From Cytophagales bacterium UBA2561 (GTDB lineage Bacteria; Bacteroidota; Bacteroidia; Cytophagales; Thermoflexibacteraceae), in contig DDLX01000030.1 of assembly GCA_002340355.1 (NCBI GenBank), forward strand, positions 14,747 to 78,746: DNA of 64,000 nt, in the 5' to 3' direction. Positions within the stretch are counted from its first letter, which is position 1. Every line of letters begins with the position of its first letter. The position numbers and the translations under genes were made by a program. The notes under the pieces were generated by a model, which was given only the letters and a program-made list of their open reading frames with translations, was not told the origin of the DNA and made no database searches. Positions 8,704-18,703 of the stretch are shown here, in pieces.

Positions 8704-9979
8704 TACATATATCAATCGCCTTTTTCCAATATGTCGAAGCATTACGGGAAATGGTGTTCGCAAAAGTTTACAAATCTTACAAGAAATTATCCCCCTACAA
8801 ATTAAAGAATATCCATCAGGCATGGCAGTTTATGACTGGACAATTCCGCCCGAATGGAATATTCGAACTGGTTGGATAAAAAACTCAAAAGGCGAGAAAA
8901 TCATTGATTTCCAGACGCATAATCTACACGTGGTGAGCTATTCTATCCCTGTACATCAGACACTTTCATATCAAGAACTCCTTCCTTATCTGCATTACCG
9001 AGAAGATTTACCTCAGGTTATCCCATATCGTACGACCTACTACAAACGAGATTGGGGGTTTTGCTTAAGTTATGAGGACTTCCAAAAATATTTTCATGAA
9101 GATGACGAATATGAGGTTTTTATTGATTCCAATTTGGATGAAAATGGATCCTTATCGGTTGGAGAATTGTTAATTGAAGGTAAAAGTTCAAAAGAATATC
9201 TAATTTCATGTTATATTTGTCACCCCTCAATGGCAAATGATAGCCTTAGTGGAGTAGTTCTAACAGCATTTTTAGCTAAAGAATTATTACAAAAAGACTT
9301 AAATTATTCTTATCGTATTGTTTTTGTTCCTGAGACAATTGGCGCAATCACTTATTGTGCAATGAATGAGAAAGCCATGAAAGCTATTGAGTCAGGATTT
9401 GTGATTACGACCGTAGGCGGACAAGGAAACTTTGGCTACAAGCAAAGCTTTGATAATCAGCACTATCTAAATTACTTTGTTGAGCAAGTTTTTAAAGAGA
9501 ATCAGATTGAGGATTATCATACTTATCCTTTTGATATTCATGGGAGTGACGAACGCCAATACTCATCCCAAGGATTTCGGATTAATACGGTGACAATTTC
9601 CAAAGATAAATACTATGAATATGAATATTATCACACTTCTGCTGATGATTTAAATTTTGTTAAACCCCAAGCCATAAATAATACTTTAAATTTATATTTG
9701 CAACTCATTTGTAAGGCAGATGAAAATGTATGTTACAAAAATGTACAACCTCATTGCGAAATTATGCTATCAAAGCATGACTTATATCCTAAAACAGGAG
9801 GAGCCATTTTGCCTGATACTTCTTCCAGTTTAAATGAGTTAGACATTACTTTATGGTTGCTATTTTATTGTGATGGAGAGCTGAGCTTGTGGCAAATTAG
9901 TAATAAGTTAGGTACTCCCTACCAAGTCATAAGCAAAATAGCCCAAAAAATAGCCAAGAAAGGAATTTTGCAATTTTGA
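8678..9979 (+). CDS. DUF4910/DUF2172 aminopeptidase-like protein with C-terminal winged helix
   Basis: A 433-residue M28-peptidase-like protein of the DUF4910 type found in many polysaccharide loci. Candidate zinc-site residues are His and Asp in CYICHPSMANDSLSG, Glu in VPETIGA, Asp/Glu in HGSDERQYSS and His in EYYHTSADDL. The last 80 or so residues (LDITLWLLFYCDGELSLWQISNKLG) look like a winged-helix domain. The family is thought to act on modified sugars or amide bonds during glycan assembly, but its substrate is not established. It opens a run of tightly spaced genes with the aminotransferase and the FemAB-like gene. Confidence 0.82.
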   Translation: MINYTQEIDTYINRLFPICRSITGNGVRKSLQILQEIIPLQIKEYPSGMAVYDWTIPPEWNIRTGWIKNSKGEKIIDFQTHNLHVVSYSIPVHQTLSYQELLPYLHYREDLPQVIPYRTTYYKRDWGFCLSYEDFQKYFHEDDEYEVFIDSNLDENGSLSVGELLIEGKSSKEYLISCYICHPSMANDSLSGVVLTAFLAKELLQKDLNYSYRIVFVPETIGAITYCAMNEKAMKAIESGFVITTVGGQGNFGYKQSFDNQHYLNYFVEQVFKENQIEDYHTYPFDIHGSDERQYSSQGFRINTVTISKDKYYEYEYYHTSADDLNFVKPQAINNTLNLYLQLICKADENVCYKNVQPHCEIMLSKHDLYPKTGGAILPDTSSSLNELDITLWLLFYCDGELSLWQISNKLGTPYQVISKIAQKIAKKGILQF

Positions 9980-9987
9980 TTCATTGT

Positions 9988-11070
9988 ATGAGAAGTAGTA
10001 TAGAACAACAATTATCAAACAATCATCATCAACGCCATGCCTTATTAACAGGCAGTGCAACTGCAAGTATTTATTTAGCTCTTAAGGCTTTAGGAATTAG
10101 TGGTAAAGTAGGCATTCCAAATAATGTATGTATAAATATACCTATTGCTATCAAGATGAGTGGATGTGCTTCTATCCAATACATTGATGTCTCTGAAGAT
10201 GACTGGAATATTGACATTACTGATTTAGAAAAATATATCAACTCAATTGATGTGCTAATATTAGTACATAGTTTTGGTGTAGTCAGTCGTCAACTTACTA
10301 AAATATGTGAATTATGTCAAAAACATAATGTGCCTATTATCGAAGATTGTGCTACGGCACAAGGCTCCAAAACAGTAAATGGTCAGCCTATAGGTCAATT
10401 CGGGGAGGTATCTGTTTTTAGTTTTGGTTCTGGTAAAATTATAGATATCGAACACGGCGGAGCTATCTTAACAAATAATAAGAGTTTATTTAATGAGATA
10501 GTAAGGCAGAATAATACTCTACCGCCCTATATAAGCCGAAATAAGGAGATCGTATCAGCACTAGGACAGTTACATACTCAACTATATAATAAGTATTACT
10601 TTGAAGGGAAATTTGCTTTAGGCAAAGATGAATTTTTAAAAAAATTAAAGTCAATCACTCCATACTTTTTATACCAGTTTGATGACAAGTATTCTGAAAT
10701 ATTGAATAAGCATTTATCAAATTTAGATAAAAATTTATCACATAGGCTCAAAATAGTAGAACTATTTAAAAGTTACCTAAGAGGTTGTGACGAGATAGAA
10801 ATTATAGAACACCCAATAAATACGACATATTGGCGTTTAAACCTGAGAGTAAAAAAAAATCGAGATGATTTATTCAAGTTTTTGTTGTCTAAAAAATATA
10901 AAGTGAGTAGCTGGTATCCTCCAACTAATGTACTATTTGAAAATATAGAAAATCAAACCACTAATTGTCAGATTATAGGAGATTCAATAATAAATTTATG
11001 GATCAATCAAGAAGCTGATGAAAGCTATGTGTTTCAAATTAGTAATGATATATTAAATTTTTACAACTAA
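9988..11070 (+). CDS. DegT/DnrJ/EryC1/StrS family aminotransferase, divergent
   Basis: A PLP aminotransferase-fold protein of 360 residues from the ATG at 9988. A TTG at 9976 would overlap the upstream stop codon and add four residues. PIIEDCATAQGS holds the Glu-Asp pair and FSFGSGKIIDIEHGGAILT holds the likely Schiff-base lysine, so the catalytic core is kept. The middle and C-terminal parts (after about residue 170) are unusually divergent and lysine/asparagine-rich. The gene abuts the FemAB-like gene with no gap. A role in aminating a sugar of the same glycan is inferred from context. Confidence 0.78.
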   Translation: MRSSIEQQLSNNHHQRHALLTGSATASIYLALKALGISGKVGIPNNVCINIPIAIKMSGCASIQYIDVSEDDWNIDITDLEKYINSIDVLILVHSFGVVSRQLTKICELCQKHNVPIIEDCATAQGSKTVNGQPIGQFGEVSVFSFGSGKIIDIEHGGAILTNNKSLFNEIVRQNNTLPPYISRNKEIVSALGQLHTQLYNKYYFEGKFALGKDEFLKKLKSITPYFLYQFDDKYSEILNKHLSNLDKNLSHRLKIVELFKSYLRGCDEIEIIEHPINTTYWRLNLRVKKNRDDLFKFLLSKKYKVSSWYPPTNVLFENIENQTTNCQIIGDSIINLWINQEADESYVFQISNDILNFYN

Positions 11071-12054
11071 ATGGCTACAAAATACCGATTAGAACAAGTT
11101 TCACTAGGGGAAAATTGGGACAAGTTTGTAAAAGAGTCCGCTTATGGCTCAATCTTTACACACACTAGCTACCTATCTGCACTGAAGGCAAAAGCAGCAC
11201 CTTACTTTTTATATAATCATCAGGAGCTAAGAGCAGCTGTTTTATTAATTGAAAGCCCAGAAGATAGTCACAAAACGTATTTACATGACTATATGGTCTA
11301 TAATGGTGTAATTTTTGGCAAGCCCGCTCCAAAACAAAATGCTACTCAGCAATTATCAGAACAGTTTTCAATGCAGGAATATATTGCACAGGAACTGACC
11401 AATCAATATGATACCATAGAAATGCTATTGCATCCAACTATTCAGGATATGCGTCCTTTTTTATGGCATAACTATCACTCTGACCTACCTAAATATCAAG
11501 TAGATATACGCTATACAGGATATTTGAACATTCAAGGATTCAATATGAAATCAACACTTGAGAGTATTCCTTTATTTAGCCAAACATCAACCTCAAGGAG
11601 ACAAGAAATTCGATATGCTCGAAGGAAAGGCGTGGTTACAAGAGAATATTTTGATGCTTCTGTTTTCGCTGCTTTTTATGAAAAGACTATGAATCGACAA
11701 AATATAGAAGTAAGGTCTGAGGCTTTACGTGAAATGGAAAATATTGTTGAATCATTAATCCAAACCAACCAAGGAAAAATATATGCTTCATATACCGAAC
11801 ATGGAGACCTAGGAAGCATGGCTTTTTGGGGTTTGGAAAAGACCAAAGCATACTATATCTTTGGTGCAAATGACCCCGCATACCGGAGATTTCATACAGG
11901 TACTGCGGTGTTATGGGATAGTTTCCAGTTCTTAAATGAGCAAGGAGTTACCTTGGTAGATTTAGAGGGGGTCAATAGTCCAAAACGTGGCTGGTTCAAG
12001 TTAAGTTTTGGCGCAAGTTTAGTTCCATATTATCAAGTAACACTAAATTCATAA
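11071..12054 (+). CDS. FemAB/GNAT-type acyl- or aminoacyltransferase
   Basis: A 327-residue protein with the FemAB-like double GNAT pattern: an N-terminal WDKFVKESAYGSIFTHTSYL block, a middle RRQEIRYARRKGV basic segment and a C-terminal GSMAFWGLEKTKAYYIFGANDPAYRRFHTG followed by GVTLVDLEGVNSPKRGWFKLSFG. This last block is typical of FemAB-related proteins in polysaccharide loci. It probably transfers an acyl or aminoacyl group to an amino sugar made by the neighbouring aminotransferase. The acceptor is inferred only from gene context. The start directly follows the stop of the upstream gene. Confidence 0.8.
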   Translation: MATKYRLEQVSLGENWDKFVKESAYGSIFTHTSYLSALKAKAAPYFLYNHQELRAAVLLIESPEDSHKTYLHDYMVYNGVIFGKPAPKQNATQQLSEQFSMQEYIAQELTNQYDTIEMLLHPTIQDMRPFLWHNYHSDLPKYQVDIRYTGYLNIQGFNMKSTLESIPLFSQTSTSRRQEIRYARRKGVVTREYFDASVFAAFYEKTMNRQNIEVRSEALREMENIVESLIQTNQGKIYASYTEHGDLGSMAFWGLEKTKAYYIFGANDPAYRRFHTGTAVLWDSFQFLNEQGVTLVDLEGVNSPKRGWFKLSFGASLVPYYQVTLNS

Positions 12055-12130
12055 GGTTTTAATAATTACACAATTACCTCACACTAATACATTGACTTTA
12101 ACTCACTTTAGGTAATAGTTTAATAATAGC

Positions 12131-13243
12131 ATGAAGGCAAATATTTTTCATGTAAGCAATGATGCTAACATAGATAAAGAGTACATCCCCATAAATAAGG
12201 GACATTTTGGTATGGATACCGAAGAACGTACTAATACGTTTTATAAAATTCTAGCAGAAGGCTGGGAGGAGGACTATGCCGAATATCGTCGTTTATGGGA
12301 GGAACTTCCTCATACTCGTACTGTCAGAGACTATCCTCTTTTGATAGATTTGGAACTCGCAGATGTATGTAATTTGCGATGTCCTATGTGTCCAACTGTA
12401 ACGGCACAATTTAAAAAAGAACGCCGAAAGGGATTGATGGATTTCTCTTTAATCAAAAAAATTATTGATGAAGCCGCTGCAAATAATGTGTATTCATTAC
12501 GATTAAGTTGGGTTGGAGAATCAACATTACATCCAAAGTTTCTTGATACCGTCAAATATGCAAAAGACAAAGGCATCCGAGAAGTAGCAACCTTGACAAA
12601 CGCTTCGAAAAAATTAGACTTTTTTGAAAAGGTAGTGGATGCAGGCATGGATTGGATTACTATTTCGATTGATGGAATTAATGAGCAATATGAAAAGGTA
12701 AGAAGACCTCTTAAATTCGCAGACACACTTGCCAAACTAAAAGGAATTAAGGAATACAAAGACAAAAAAGGGCTGAAAAAACCTGTCATAAAAATACAAG
12801 GTGTGTGGCCTGCCATCCGTGTTGATCCTTCTGAATATTATAATACATTGGCTCCATATGTGGATTTAATTGCTTATAATCCATTAATTGATTATTTGCA
12901 TAAGGATTCAGAAATTGTTTATGAAGATAATTTTTCATGTCCTCAACATTATCAACGAATTGTAATTGCTTCAGATGGACGTGCTGTAATGTGTAGTAGT
13001 GATGATTATGTAGAAGAGCCAATTGGTGATACTCGTGTTCAAACAATTCATGAGATATGGCATGGAGATAGACTAAACAAAATGCGTGAGATACACAGTG
13101 AACATGATGGATTCAAAAAATTAAAACCATGTGCTAAGTGTTTTTATCCTCGTAAAGTTGAAGCGAATGAAGAGTCGTCAGTAAATGGACGTAAAATAGT
13201 TATCGAAAATTACGTAAATCGTAAACAGGAAATCGGACAGTAG
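12131..13243 (+). CDS. Radical SAM protein with SPASM domain
   Basis: A 370-residue radical S-adenosylmethionine enzyme. Cys80, Cys84 and Cys87 form the CxxxCxxC iron-sulfur site in DVCNLRCPMCPT. A C-terminal SPASM-type cysteine cluster is visible in FSCPQHYQRIVI, AVMCSSDDY and CAKCFYPRK. Such enzymes in surface-glycan loci carry out radical modifications of sugars, for example dehydrogenation, epimerisation or rearrangement. The reaction here is not predictable. It is preceded by a 76-bp AT-rich gap and followed 20 bp later by the SpsF-like gene. Confidence 0.88.
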   Translation: MKANIFHVSNDANIDKEYIPINKGHFGMDTEERTNTFYKILAEGWEEDYAEYRRLWEELPHTRTVRDYPLLIDLELADVCNLRCPMCPTVTAQFKKERRKGLMDFSLIKKIIDEAAANNVYSLRLSWVGESTLHPKFLDTVKYAKDKGIREVATLTNASKKLDFFEKVVDAGMDWITISIDGINEQYEKVRRPLKFADTLAKLKGIKEYKDKKGLKKPVIKIQGVWPAIRVDPSEYYNTLAPYVDLIAYNPLIDYLHKDSEIVYEDNFSCPQHYQRIVIASDGRAVMCSSDDYVEEPIGDTRVQTIHEIWHGDRLNKMREIHSEHDGFKKLKPCAKCFYPRKVEANEESSVNGRKIVIENYVNRKQEIGQ

Positions 13244-13263
13244 CAATCTTTAACTTATAGAAT

Positions 13264-14001
13264 ATGAAAAGAGTAGCAATCATAGATGCACAAAATGCCA
13301 ATAGCCCTTTAAAAGAGCAATTACTTACTCCCTTATCGGGAGTACCTTTATTGAAACGGATAGTAGATAGATTATCGAAGTCAAATTGTGTATCAGAAAT
13401 TGTTGTAGCAACAACAACGCAAGCAATTGACGATAGTATTGAGGCTTTTTGTAAAGCTGAAAAACTAAATGTGTATCGAGGAGCCAAAGAGGATATTTTG
13501 GCTAATTATTACCAAATTGCTACTAACTATCAGGCAGATACAATTTTGTGTTTAGAAGGACAATATCCTTTTGTTGATGCTGAGTTGCTTGATATGATTG
13601 TGGGGGTATTGGAATGGGTTGGTCATAGTTTTGTTTCAAATGATATGATTCAGATGTTTCCCGAAGGAATCACTGCTAAAGCACTAAAATATGAACTGTT
13701 GGAATGGTGTCATAAAAATGCTCAAGATACTCGGGATAGGGAAGAACCTATGAGGTATATTTGGAATAATTTGGATGCTTTTCCAAATTATGACCTTCAC
13801 CCTATTGAAGATACTAAAATGAATCGTCCAGAGTTACGACTAACAATTGAATACCAACAAGATATTCAGCTTGCTGAATTTATATATGACAATTTAGAAA
13901 CGAAAAATCCTGATTTCACAACTCGTGAGCTGATTGAGTTTTTGGACGAACATCCAGATATGCAACTCATTAATCAAAATTATTACGAGTACAACATTTA
14001 A
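13264..14001 (+). CDS. SpsF-like cytidylyltransferase-family protein with a degenerate nucleotide loop
   Basis: A 245-residue protein of the SpsF/CMP-Kdo synthetase-like fold: IIDAQNANSPLKEQLLTPLSGVPLLKRIVDRL, IVVATTTQAIDDSIEAFC and VYRGAKEDILANYYQIA align with the intact family member at 21855. The Arg-x-x-Ser-x-Arg-Leu-Pro-x-Lys loop that binds CTP in the family is missing; only the Pro and Lys-like spacing remains. The C-terminal half keeps the LRLTIEYQQDIQLAEFIYDNL and FTTRELIEFLDEHPD blocks. It may have lost activity or adopted a different substrate. It is preceded 20 bp upstream by the radical SAM gene. Confidence 0.75.
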   Translation: MKRVAIIDAQNANSPLKEQLLTPLSGVPLLKRIVDRLSKSNCVSEIVVATTTQAIDDSIEAFCKAEKLNVYRGAKEDILANYYQIATNYQADTILCLEGQYPFVDAELLDMIVGVLEWVGHSFVSNDMIQMFPEGITAKALKYELLEWCHKNAQDTRDREEPMRYIWNNLDAFPNYDLHPIEDTKMNRPELRLTIEYQQDIQLAEFIYDNLETKNPDFTTRELIEFLDEHPDMQLINQNYYEYNI

Positions 14002-14015
14002 TACAAAAAATAATT

Positions 14016-14663
14016 TTGAGCAATAATTATCGAGACTATGTCATTAAAGACGGTAAGCTGGTAGGACAGTTTGATCAAATGTATGTGAACTCACATGATA
14101 TTCCATGGCATCAGGACGAAACAGCTTACCGTATTTTTGGAGATATGACGATATGTATTTTGAATTTTTTTCATAAGCATTAGCATTTTACTTCTTTATT
14201 GGAAGTAGGCTGTGGATTGGGGTATATTGTGAATAGAATATACCACGAAGTGGACTCAAAAATACATCTCACAGGTACAGATATATCAGCAAATGCTACG
14301 GAAAAGGCACAACAATTATTTCCTTATATACAATTTGAAAAAGGAAATATACTGGAAGATGTTCCACAAAAGTATCAGTCTGCATTTGATGTGGTGATGA
14401 CAAAAGATACGTTATGGTATGTTTTAGATAATTTAGAAGCATATTTCGATAATCTTGCACAGATGAGTAAGAAGTATATTTATATTCATCAGAGTTTTCC
14501 TGCTTCTTCTCAGTTTTTGGGTTCTGATATTTTTCCAAATCCTAAAGCACTGGAACAATATGTTTCAAATAAATTTGAAGTAGAATACAGCTTATTAGAG
14601 TATAATAAGGAGTATGATAAAACTCATAACCTACATTTAATACTTACTAAAAAAAATAATTAA
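14016..14663 (+). pseudogene. Class I SAM methyltransferase interrupted by an in-frame TAG
   Basis: From a TTG at 14016 the frame reads SNNYRDYVIKDGKLVGQFDQ and on to NFFHKH, then meets TAG at 14181-14183. The same frame continues LLEVGCGLGYIVNRIY, the SAM-binding motif I, followed by LTGTDISANA, VVMTKDTLWYVLDN and YIYIHQSF to the stop at 14663. The part before the stop is a normal methyltransferase N-terminus. Reading the downstream part alone from TTG 14199 would start inside motif I, which is unlikely to fold. This is a nonsense-mutated gene or a base error. The carbamoyltransferase starts 1 bp after its end. Confidence 0.75.
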
Positions 14664-14664
14664 A

Positions 14665-16440
14665 ATGAAAATACTTTCCTTATATTGGGGGTTAGCTTCG
14701 ACAGCATCTTTATTTATTGATGGTGAAGTTGTAGCATCAGTAAGTGAAGAAAGATTTACCAGAAAGAAAAATGATGACTTATTTCCTAAACAATCTATAC
14801 AATATTGTTTGGATTTTGCAGGTCTGAAGCCTCAAGATTTAGATGGAGTGGCAGTAGCATCTTTTGAGGCAAGTTATCATATGCATTTATATCGAAGGTT
14901 CTCTTGGACAATTAAAGATTACTTACAGGAACAAAAAAAGTACTGGTTACCAGTTATATATCACAATAAATCAATAGACTATGAATCTGTAATTACGAAA
15001 GAAGCGGATTACGAGCAATATCCACAGCATATATGGAGAAATTCAGACCCTGATAAATTTGATGTTCAAAGAGAAGCAATTGTGGCTGAACATTTAGATA
15101 TTGATCCCAGCAAAGTTATTCGTACTGAGCATCATACCACTCATGCTTATTATTCCTATTATGCTTCTCATATGCGAAATAAAAAAGTATTAGCTTTTAC
15201 GGTAGATGGGTATGGAGATGGGCTGAATGCTACAATTGGTATTTTTGATGAAAATGGTAATTATGAACGGGTTTATGAGACAATCGAATGTAATATTGCT
15301 CGAATATATCGATATATAACATTAGTGTTAGGGATGAAACCTAATGAACATGAATATAAAGTTATGGGATTGGCTCCATATAGTAAGCCAAAATATGCAA
15401 AAGAGGCTTACGATATATTTGCCTCTACTTTATGTGTTGAAGGAATTGAATTTAAATGGAAAACCAAACCTACAGATAGTTATTTTTGGTTTAAAGAAAG
15501 ATTAGACGGAATAAGATTTGATAATATTGCAGGGGGGATGCAAATGTGGGTGGAAGACTTATTGGTACAGTGGGTAAAAAATGCTGTGGCTCATTTTGGA
15601 ATTAATGATATTATACTTTCTGGAGGAGTTGCAATGAATATCAAAGCAATGGGTAAAATTGCCCAGTTACCAGAAGTCAATGATATTTTTGTAGGAGGTT
15701 CAGCAAGTGATGAGTCATTAGCTATCTCAAGTGGAATATATATGGCTCATGAATTATCCACTAAACAAGGAGTAGTGTGGGAATCAGATAAGGTTAAAGC
15801 AATTGACCCATTATATTTAGGTCCTAAAGCTTCTTACGAAGATGAACAACAGCTTATTAACTCAATAGATAAATCTTTATATGAGATTGTCGAAAATCCT
15901 ACAAATACGCAAGTTGCCAAAGTCTTAGCTGATGGAAAAGTAGTGGCACGTTGTGCTGGTCGAATGGAGTTTGGACAGCGGTCTTTAGGAAATCGTAGTA
16001 TTTTAGCAGACCCGACTCATTTACAGGTGAAAGAACGAATTAATGCGATGATTAAAAATCGTGATTTTTGGATGCCTTTTGCTCCTGTAGTTTTGGATAA
16101 ATTCACAGATAAATATCTAATTAATCCAAAAAATCTACGTTCACCGCACATGACATTAGGTTTTGATACCACAGAGTTAGGGTACCAATCTATGTTAGCA
16201 GCATGCCATCCTGCTGATAAGACAGCAAGAGCGCAAATTCTGGAGAAAAAAGCGAATCCTGCGTTATATGCACTTCTTGAAGAATTCGAAGTACAAACAG
16301 GAAGAGGAGCTTTATTAAATACAAGTTTTAATTTGCATGGATATCCGATTGTAAATACACCTCAGGACGCTTGGTATGTATTTACAAACAGTGGTTTAGA
16401 AGGATTACTCCTTAACAACTTCCTAATTATAAAAAGATAA
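14665..16440 (+). CDS. Carbamoyltransferase, NodU/CmcH family
   Basis: A 591-residue O-carbamoyltransferase that uses carbamoyl phosphate and ATP to carbamoylate a sugar hydroxyl. The N-terminal Kae1-like domain has HHTTHAYYSYY (metal-binding histidines), FTVDGYGDGLNA and LSGGVAMNIKAMGK. The C-terminal YrdC-like domain carries CAGRMEFGQRSLGNRSILAD, the family signature, and ends with GALLNTSFNLHGYPIVNTP. Length and motifs are complete. It lies among methyltransferases and sulfotransferases, so it probably decorates the locus glycan. Confidence 0.93.
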   Translation: MKILSLYWGLASTASLFIDGEVVASVSEERFTRKKNDDLFPKQSIQYCLDFAGLKPQDLDGVAVASFEASYHMHLYRRFSWTIKDYLQEQKKYWLPVIYHNKSIDYESVITKEADYEQYPQHIWRNSDPDKFDVQREAIVAEHLDIDPSKVIRTEHHTTHAYYSYYASHMRNKKVLAFTVDGYGDGLNATIGIFDENGNYERVYETIECNIARIYRYITLVLGMKPNEHEYKVMGLAPYSKPKYAKEAYDIFASTLCVEGIEFKWKTKPTDSYFWFKERLDGIRFDNIAGGMQMWVEDLLVQWVKNAVAHFGINDIILSGGVAMNIKAMGKIAQLPEVNDIFVGGSASDESLAISSGIYMAHELSTKQGVVWESDKVKAIDPLYLGPKASYEDEQQLINSIDKSLYEIVENPTNTQVAKVLADGKVVARCAGRMEFGQRSLGNRSILADPTHLQVKERINAMIKNRDFWMPFAPVVLDKFTDKYLINPKNLRSPHMTLGFDTTELGYQSMLAACHPADKTARAQILEKKANPALYALLEEFEVQTGRGALLNTSFNLHGYPIVNTPQDAWYVFTNSGLEGLLLNNFLIIKR

Positions 16441-16523
16441 TTAAAATTATTTTTATGGTTTATTTTTAAAAGAATAATCCATAATATTTTGGTCAACATT
16501 ATTATATTAAAAACAGCTACCCA

Positions 16524-17741
16524 ATGAGTAACAAAAATGATGGTTTTAAACAAGAAGTTTTAGAGGCATTTCAAAAGGTAAGTCCTTCAGCTGTATATAT
16601 CGAAAAAGAAGAAGAGTTAAAAAAATATGTGCAAAATTTATATACTCTTTTTTTCCACCATCTAAAATTTCCTCCCAGTTTATTTCGAGATAAAAAAGTG
16701 TTAGATTTTGGGTGTGGAACAGGTGAAGTTGATGTTGTATATGCTAAATGGGGAGCAAAAGTAAAAGGGTTTGATTTTAATAATATATCAGTAGATAGAG
16801 CCAATGGGTTAAAAGACCTTTTTCAATTGACTGATTCGCTTGATTTTTCTGTGGGAGATGTAGATACTTTTCCTGTTGAAAATGAAAACTATGATATTGT
16901 TTGTAGTCATGGTGTGATTGCTCATGTGCCTAATTAAAAAAATATGTTCACTTGAATGGCTAATGCTTGTAAACAAGATGGTTATGTCGTATCAGGTTAT
17001 GCCGAAGATACTGGGCTAATTCAACGATTATTACATAGAGCTATTTGTTATGTCAATTCAGATAATGAGGCAGATTTATACAAAATTGCACGAAATTTAT
17101 TTCAGGAACATCTTGAACGTTCTGTCAAATACGGTGGACGAACAGCAGAAAGTGTGATTAATGATTATTTGGTAAACCCTCATTATATAGGAAACAATAT
17201 TTTAGATATTTTGGAGTGGGCAGAAAGTCTAAATTTAGAATTGTATAATATGTACCCTTCTATTGAAATGCCTTTTATAATTGATTCTCCGTACTTTAAG
17301 CCTCTATCTACAAAAAATCCACTATATCAAAAATGGATTAATATTGTTAGAATGCGGTGGCAGTATGCAATACAAGAGGATAAGGACGTATTTGGAGTAA
17401 TTAATGATAAATTAGGAGATAATCTAAATGAAAATATCACATCCTATTTTGATAAGTTAAGTGCGATACTTCAAACTCATGATTACTCTTCAGACTCATA
17501 TAAAGAATTAAAGGAATTAACTCATCGTTTAGAAGATACAATCAAACATTCTTTATCTGCGTTGACCAGTTCAATCATTCCATTATTTGAAGAACTTAAT
17601 AAAGAAGTTCTTGAGGTAATGGACATGGTTGTCCGAAAAAAGGAAAAAAATGAACCATTTGATTTTGAGTATACTCCTAATCATTTGTTTAAAGGCTATA
17701 ATGGCTTGGGTACATCTTATGTCATTTTTCATAAAAAATAG
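16524..17741 (+). pseudogene. Class I SAM methyltransferase split by two in-frame stops
   Basis: The first 137 codons encode a methyltransferase N-terminal half with LDFGCGTGEVDVVYAKWGA, GFDFNNISVDRA and VGDVDTFPVENENYDIVCSHGVIAHVPN. A TAA at 16935-16937 and a TGA at 16953-16955 then occur in the same frame. Translation could continue after them as MANACKQDGYVVSGYAED to the end (261 codons), which is the expected continuation of this type of methyltransferase. With no frame change, two point mutations would restore one protein of about 405 residues. The two halves could be separately translated, but the C-terminal part lacks the SAM-binding motif. Confidence 0.75.
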
Positions 17742-17742
17742 T

Positions 17743-18687
17743 ATGATAAAAAAATTAAGTTTTATATTATCAAGGCTTTGGCAATACCACAATTTATATT
17801 TTTTAAAACCATTTGATGCTGTTAATGACACATTAACAGCACGGCTAATTCATCAATTGGATTGGGAAGGCTCTGTGGTAGAAATTGGTTCTGGTGATGG
17901 AGTATATAGTTATATCATGCATGGGGGAACATTTCCTTTATGGTTTGATAGATATTGGCTCACAGATTTATCCAAATCTGATATGTACGCCTCACATATT
18001 GATAATTTTATTAAACCTTCCAAAAAATTAACTACACCTAATATTGAGCTGGCAATTGATGAAAGAGATTTTCATGTTGCAAAAATCAAGGAAATTGGAT
18101 TTGCCAAAAATGCTATGCAATCAGCTTATGAACAATTACCCTTAGAAACAGAAGGTGTACATAAAATATTTTATTATACTGCACATGGTCTGGAAGATTA
18201 TGGTAAAGCAATTGAAGAAGCTAATAGAATACTAAAAAAAGGAGGCAAAATGCTCGTACTACTTTTTGACAAGGAAGTAACCAAGCATTTTATATGTCAT
18301 CAGCTTTCTTTGTCTTTTACGGATGAAAAACGTAAAAATTATTTTGCAAAATTAGATAATGGACGTTATGAAGAATTGTATAAAATTGCTAATACGGTAG
18401 AGGATTGGGAGCAGTTTTTTAGTGCAAGAGGATTTAAGCTGAATAGAACCATTAAGGGTTTGTCTCCCCTTGCTTGGAAATTATATGATACGCAGACTCG
18501 TCCATTCTTAAAGTCATTAATTCGTTTTTTTAATTGGCTTCCAAAGTATCTAAGAACATTTTGCAAAATTATGTGGATGTTGTCTTGTTATCCTTTTATT
18601 GTATTGTTTTATATTTTATTTTCAAATGATATTATTAAATTTTCAAATAAAAATTGTTATTTAGGGTTTGAATTAACAAAAAAGTAA
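17743..18687 (+). CDS. Class I SAM-dependent methyltransferase with C-terminal hydrophobic segment
   Basis: I place the start at the ATG at 17743, directly after the previous stop, which gives 314 residues; a longer frame upstream overlaps the preceding gene. SAM motif I is VVEIGSGDGVYSYIMHGG. The post-I region has NIELAIDERDF and the motif II-like area has GVHKIFYYTAHGLEDYGKAIEEANRILKKGGKML. Near the C-terminus a hydrophobic run (CYPFIVLFYILF) may attach it to the membrane. It ends with NKNCYLGFELTKK, and a copy of this end is also found in the chimeric fragment at 19867-20070. The target is probably a glycan hydroxyl or a lipid-linked sugar, by context. Confidence 0.78.
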   Translation: MIKKLSFILSRLWQYHNLYFLKPFDAVNDTLTARLIHQLDWEGSVVEIGSGDGVYSYIMHGGTFPLWFDRYWLTDLSKSDMYASHIDNFIKPSKKLTTPNIELAIDERDFHVAKIKEIGFAKNAMQSAYEQLPLETEGVHKIFYYTAHGLEDYGKAIEEANRILKKGGKMLVLLFDKEVTKHFICHQLSLSFTDEKRKNYFAKLDNGRYEELYKIANTVEDWEQFFSARGFKLNRTIKGLSPLAWKLYDTQTRPFLKSLIRFFNWLPKYLRTFCKIMWMLSCYPFIVLFYILFSNDIIKFSNKNCYLGFELTKK

Positions 18688-18703
18688 ATTAATTAAAAAT
18701 AAT

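Noticed and set aside
12331..12816. Minus-strand open frame of 161 codons inside the radical SAM gene
   Set aside because: The opposite strand has a clear radical SAM enzyme with all expected cysteines; this frame has no recognisable motif.
14181..16955. In-frame stops considered as programmed recoding or selenocysteine/pyrrolysine codons
   Set aside because: TAG, TAA and TGA are all involved, no recoding structure is evident, and the positions are not catalytic sites; mutation or base error is simpler.
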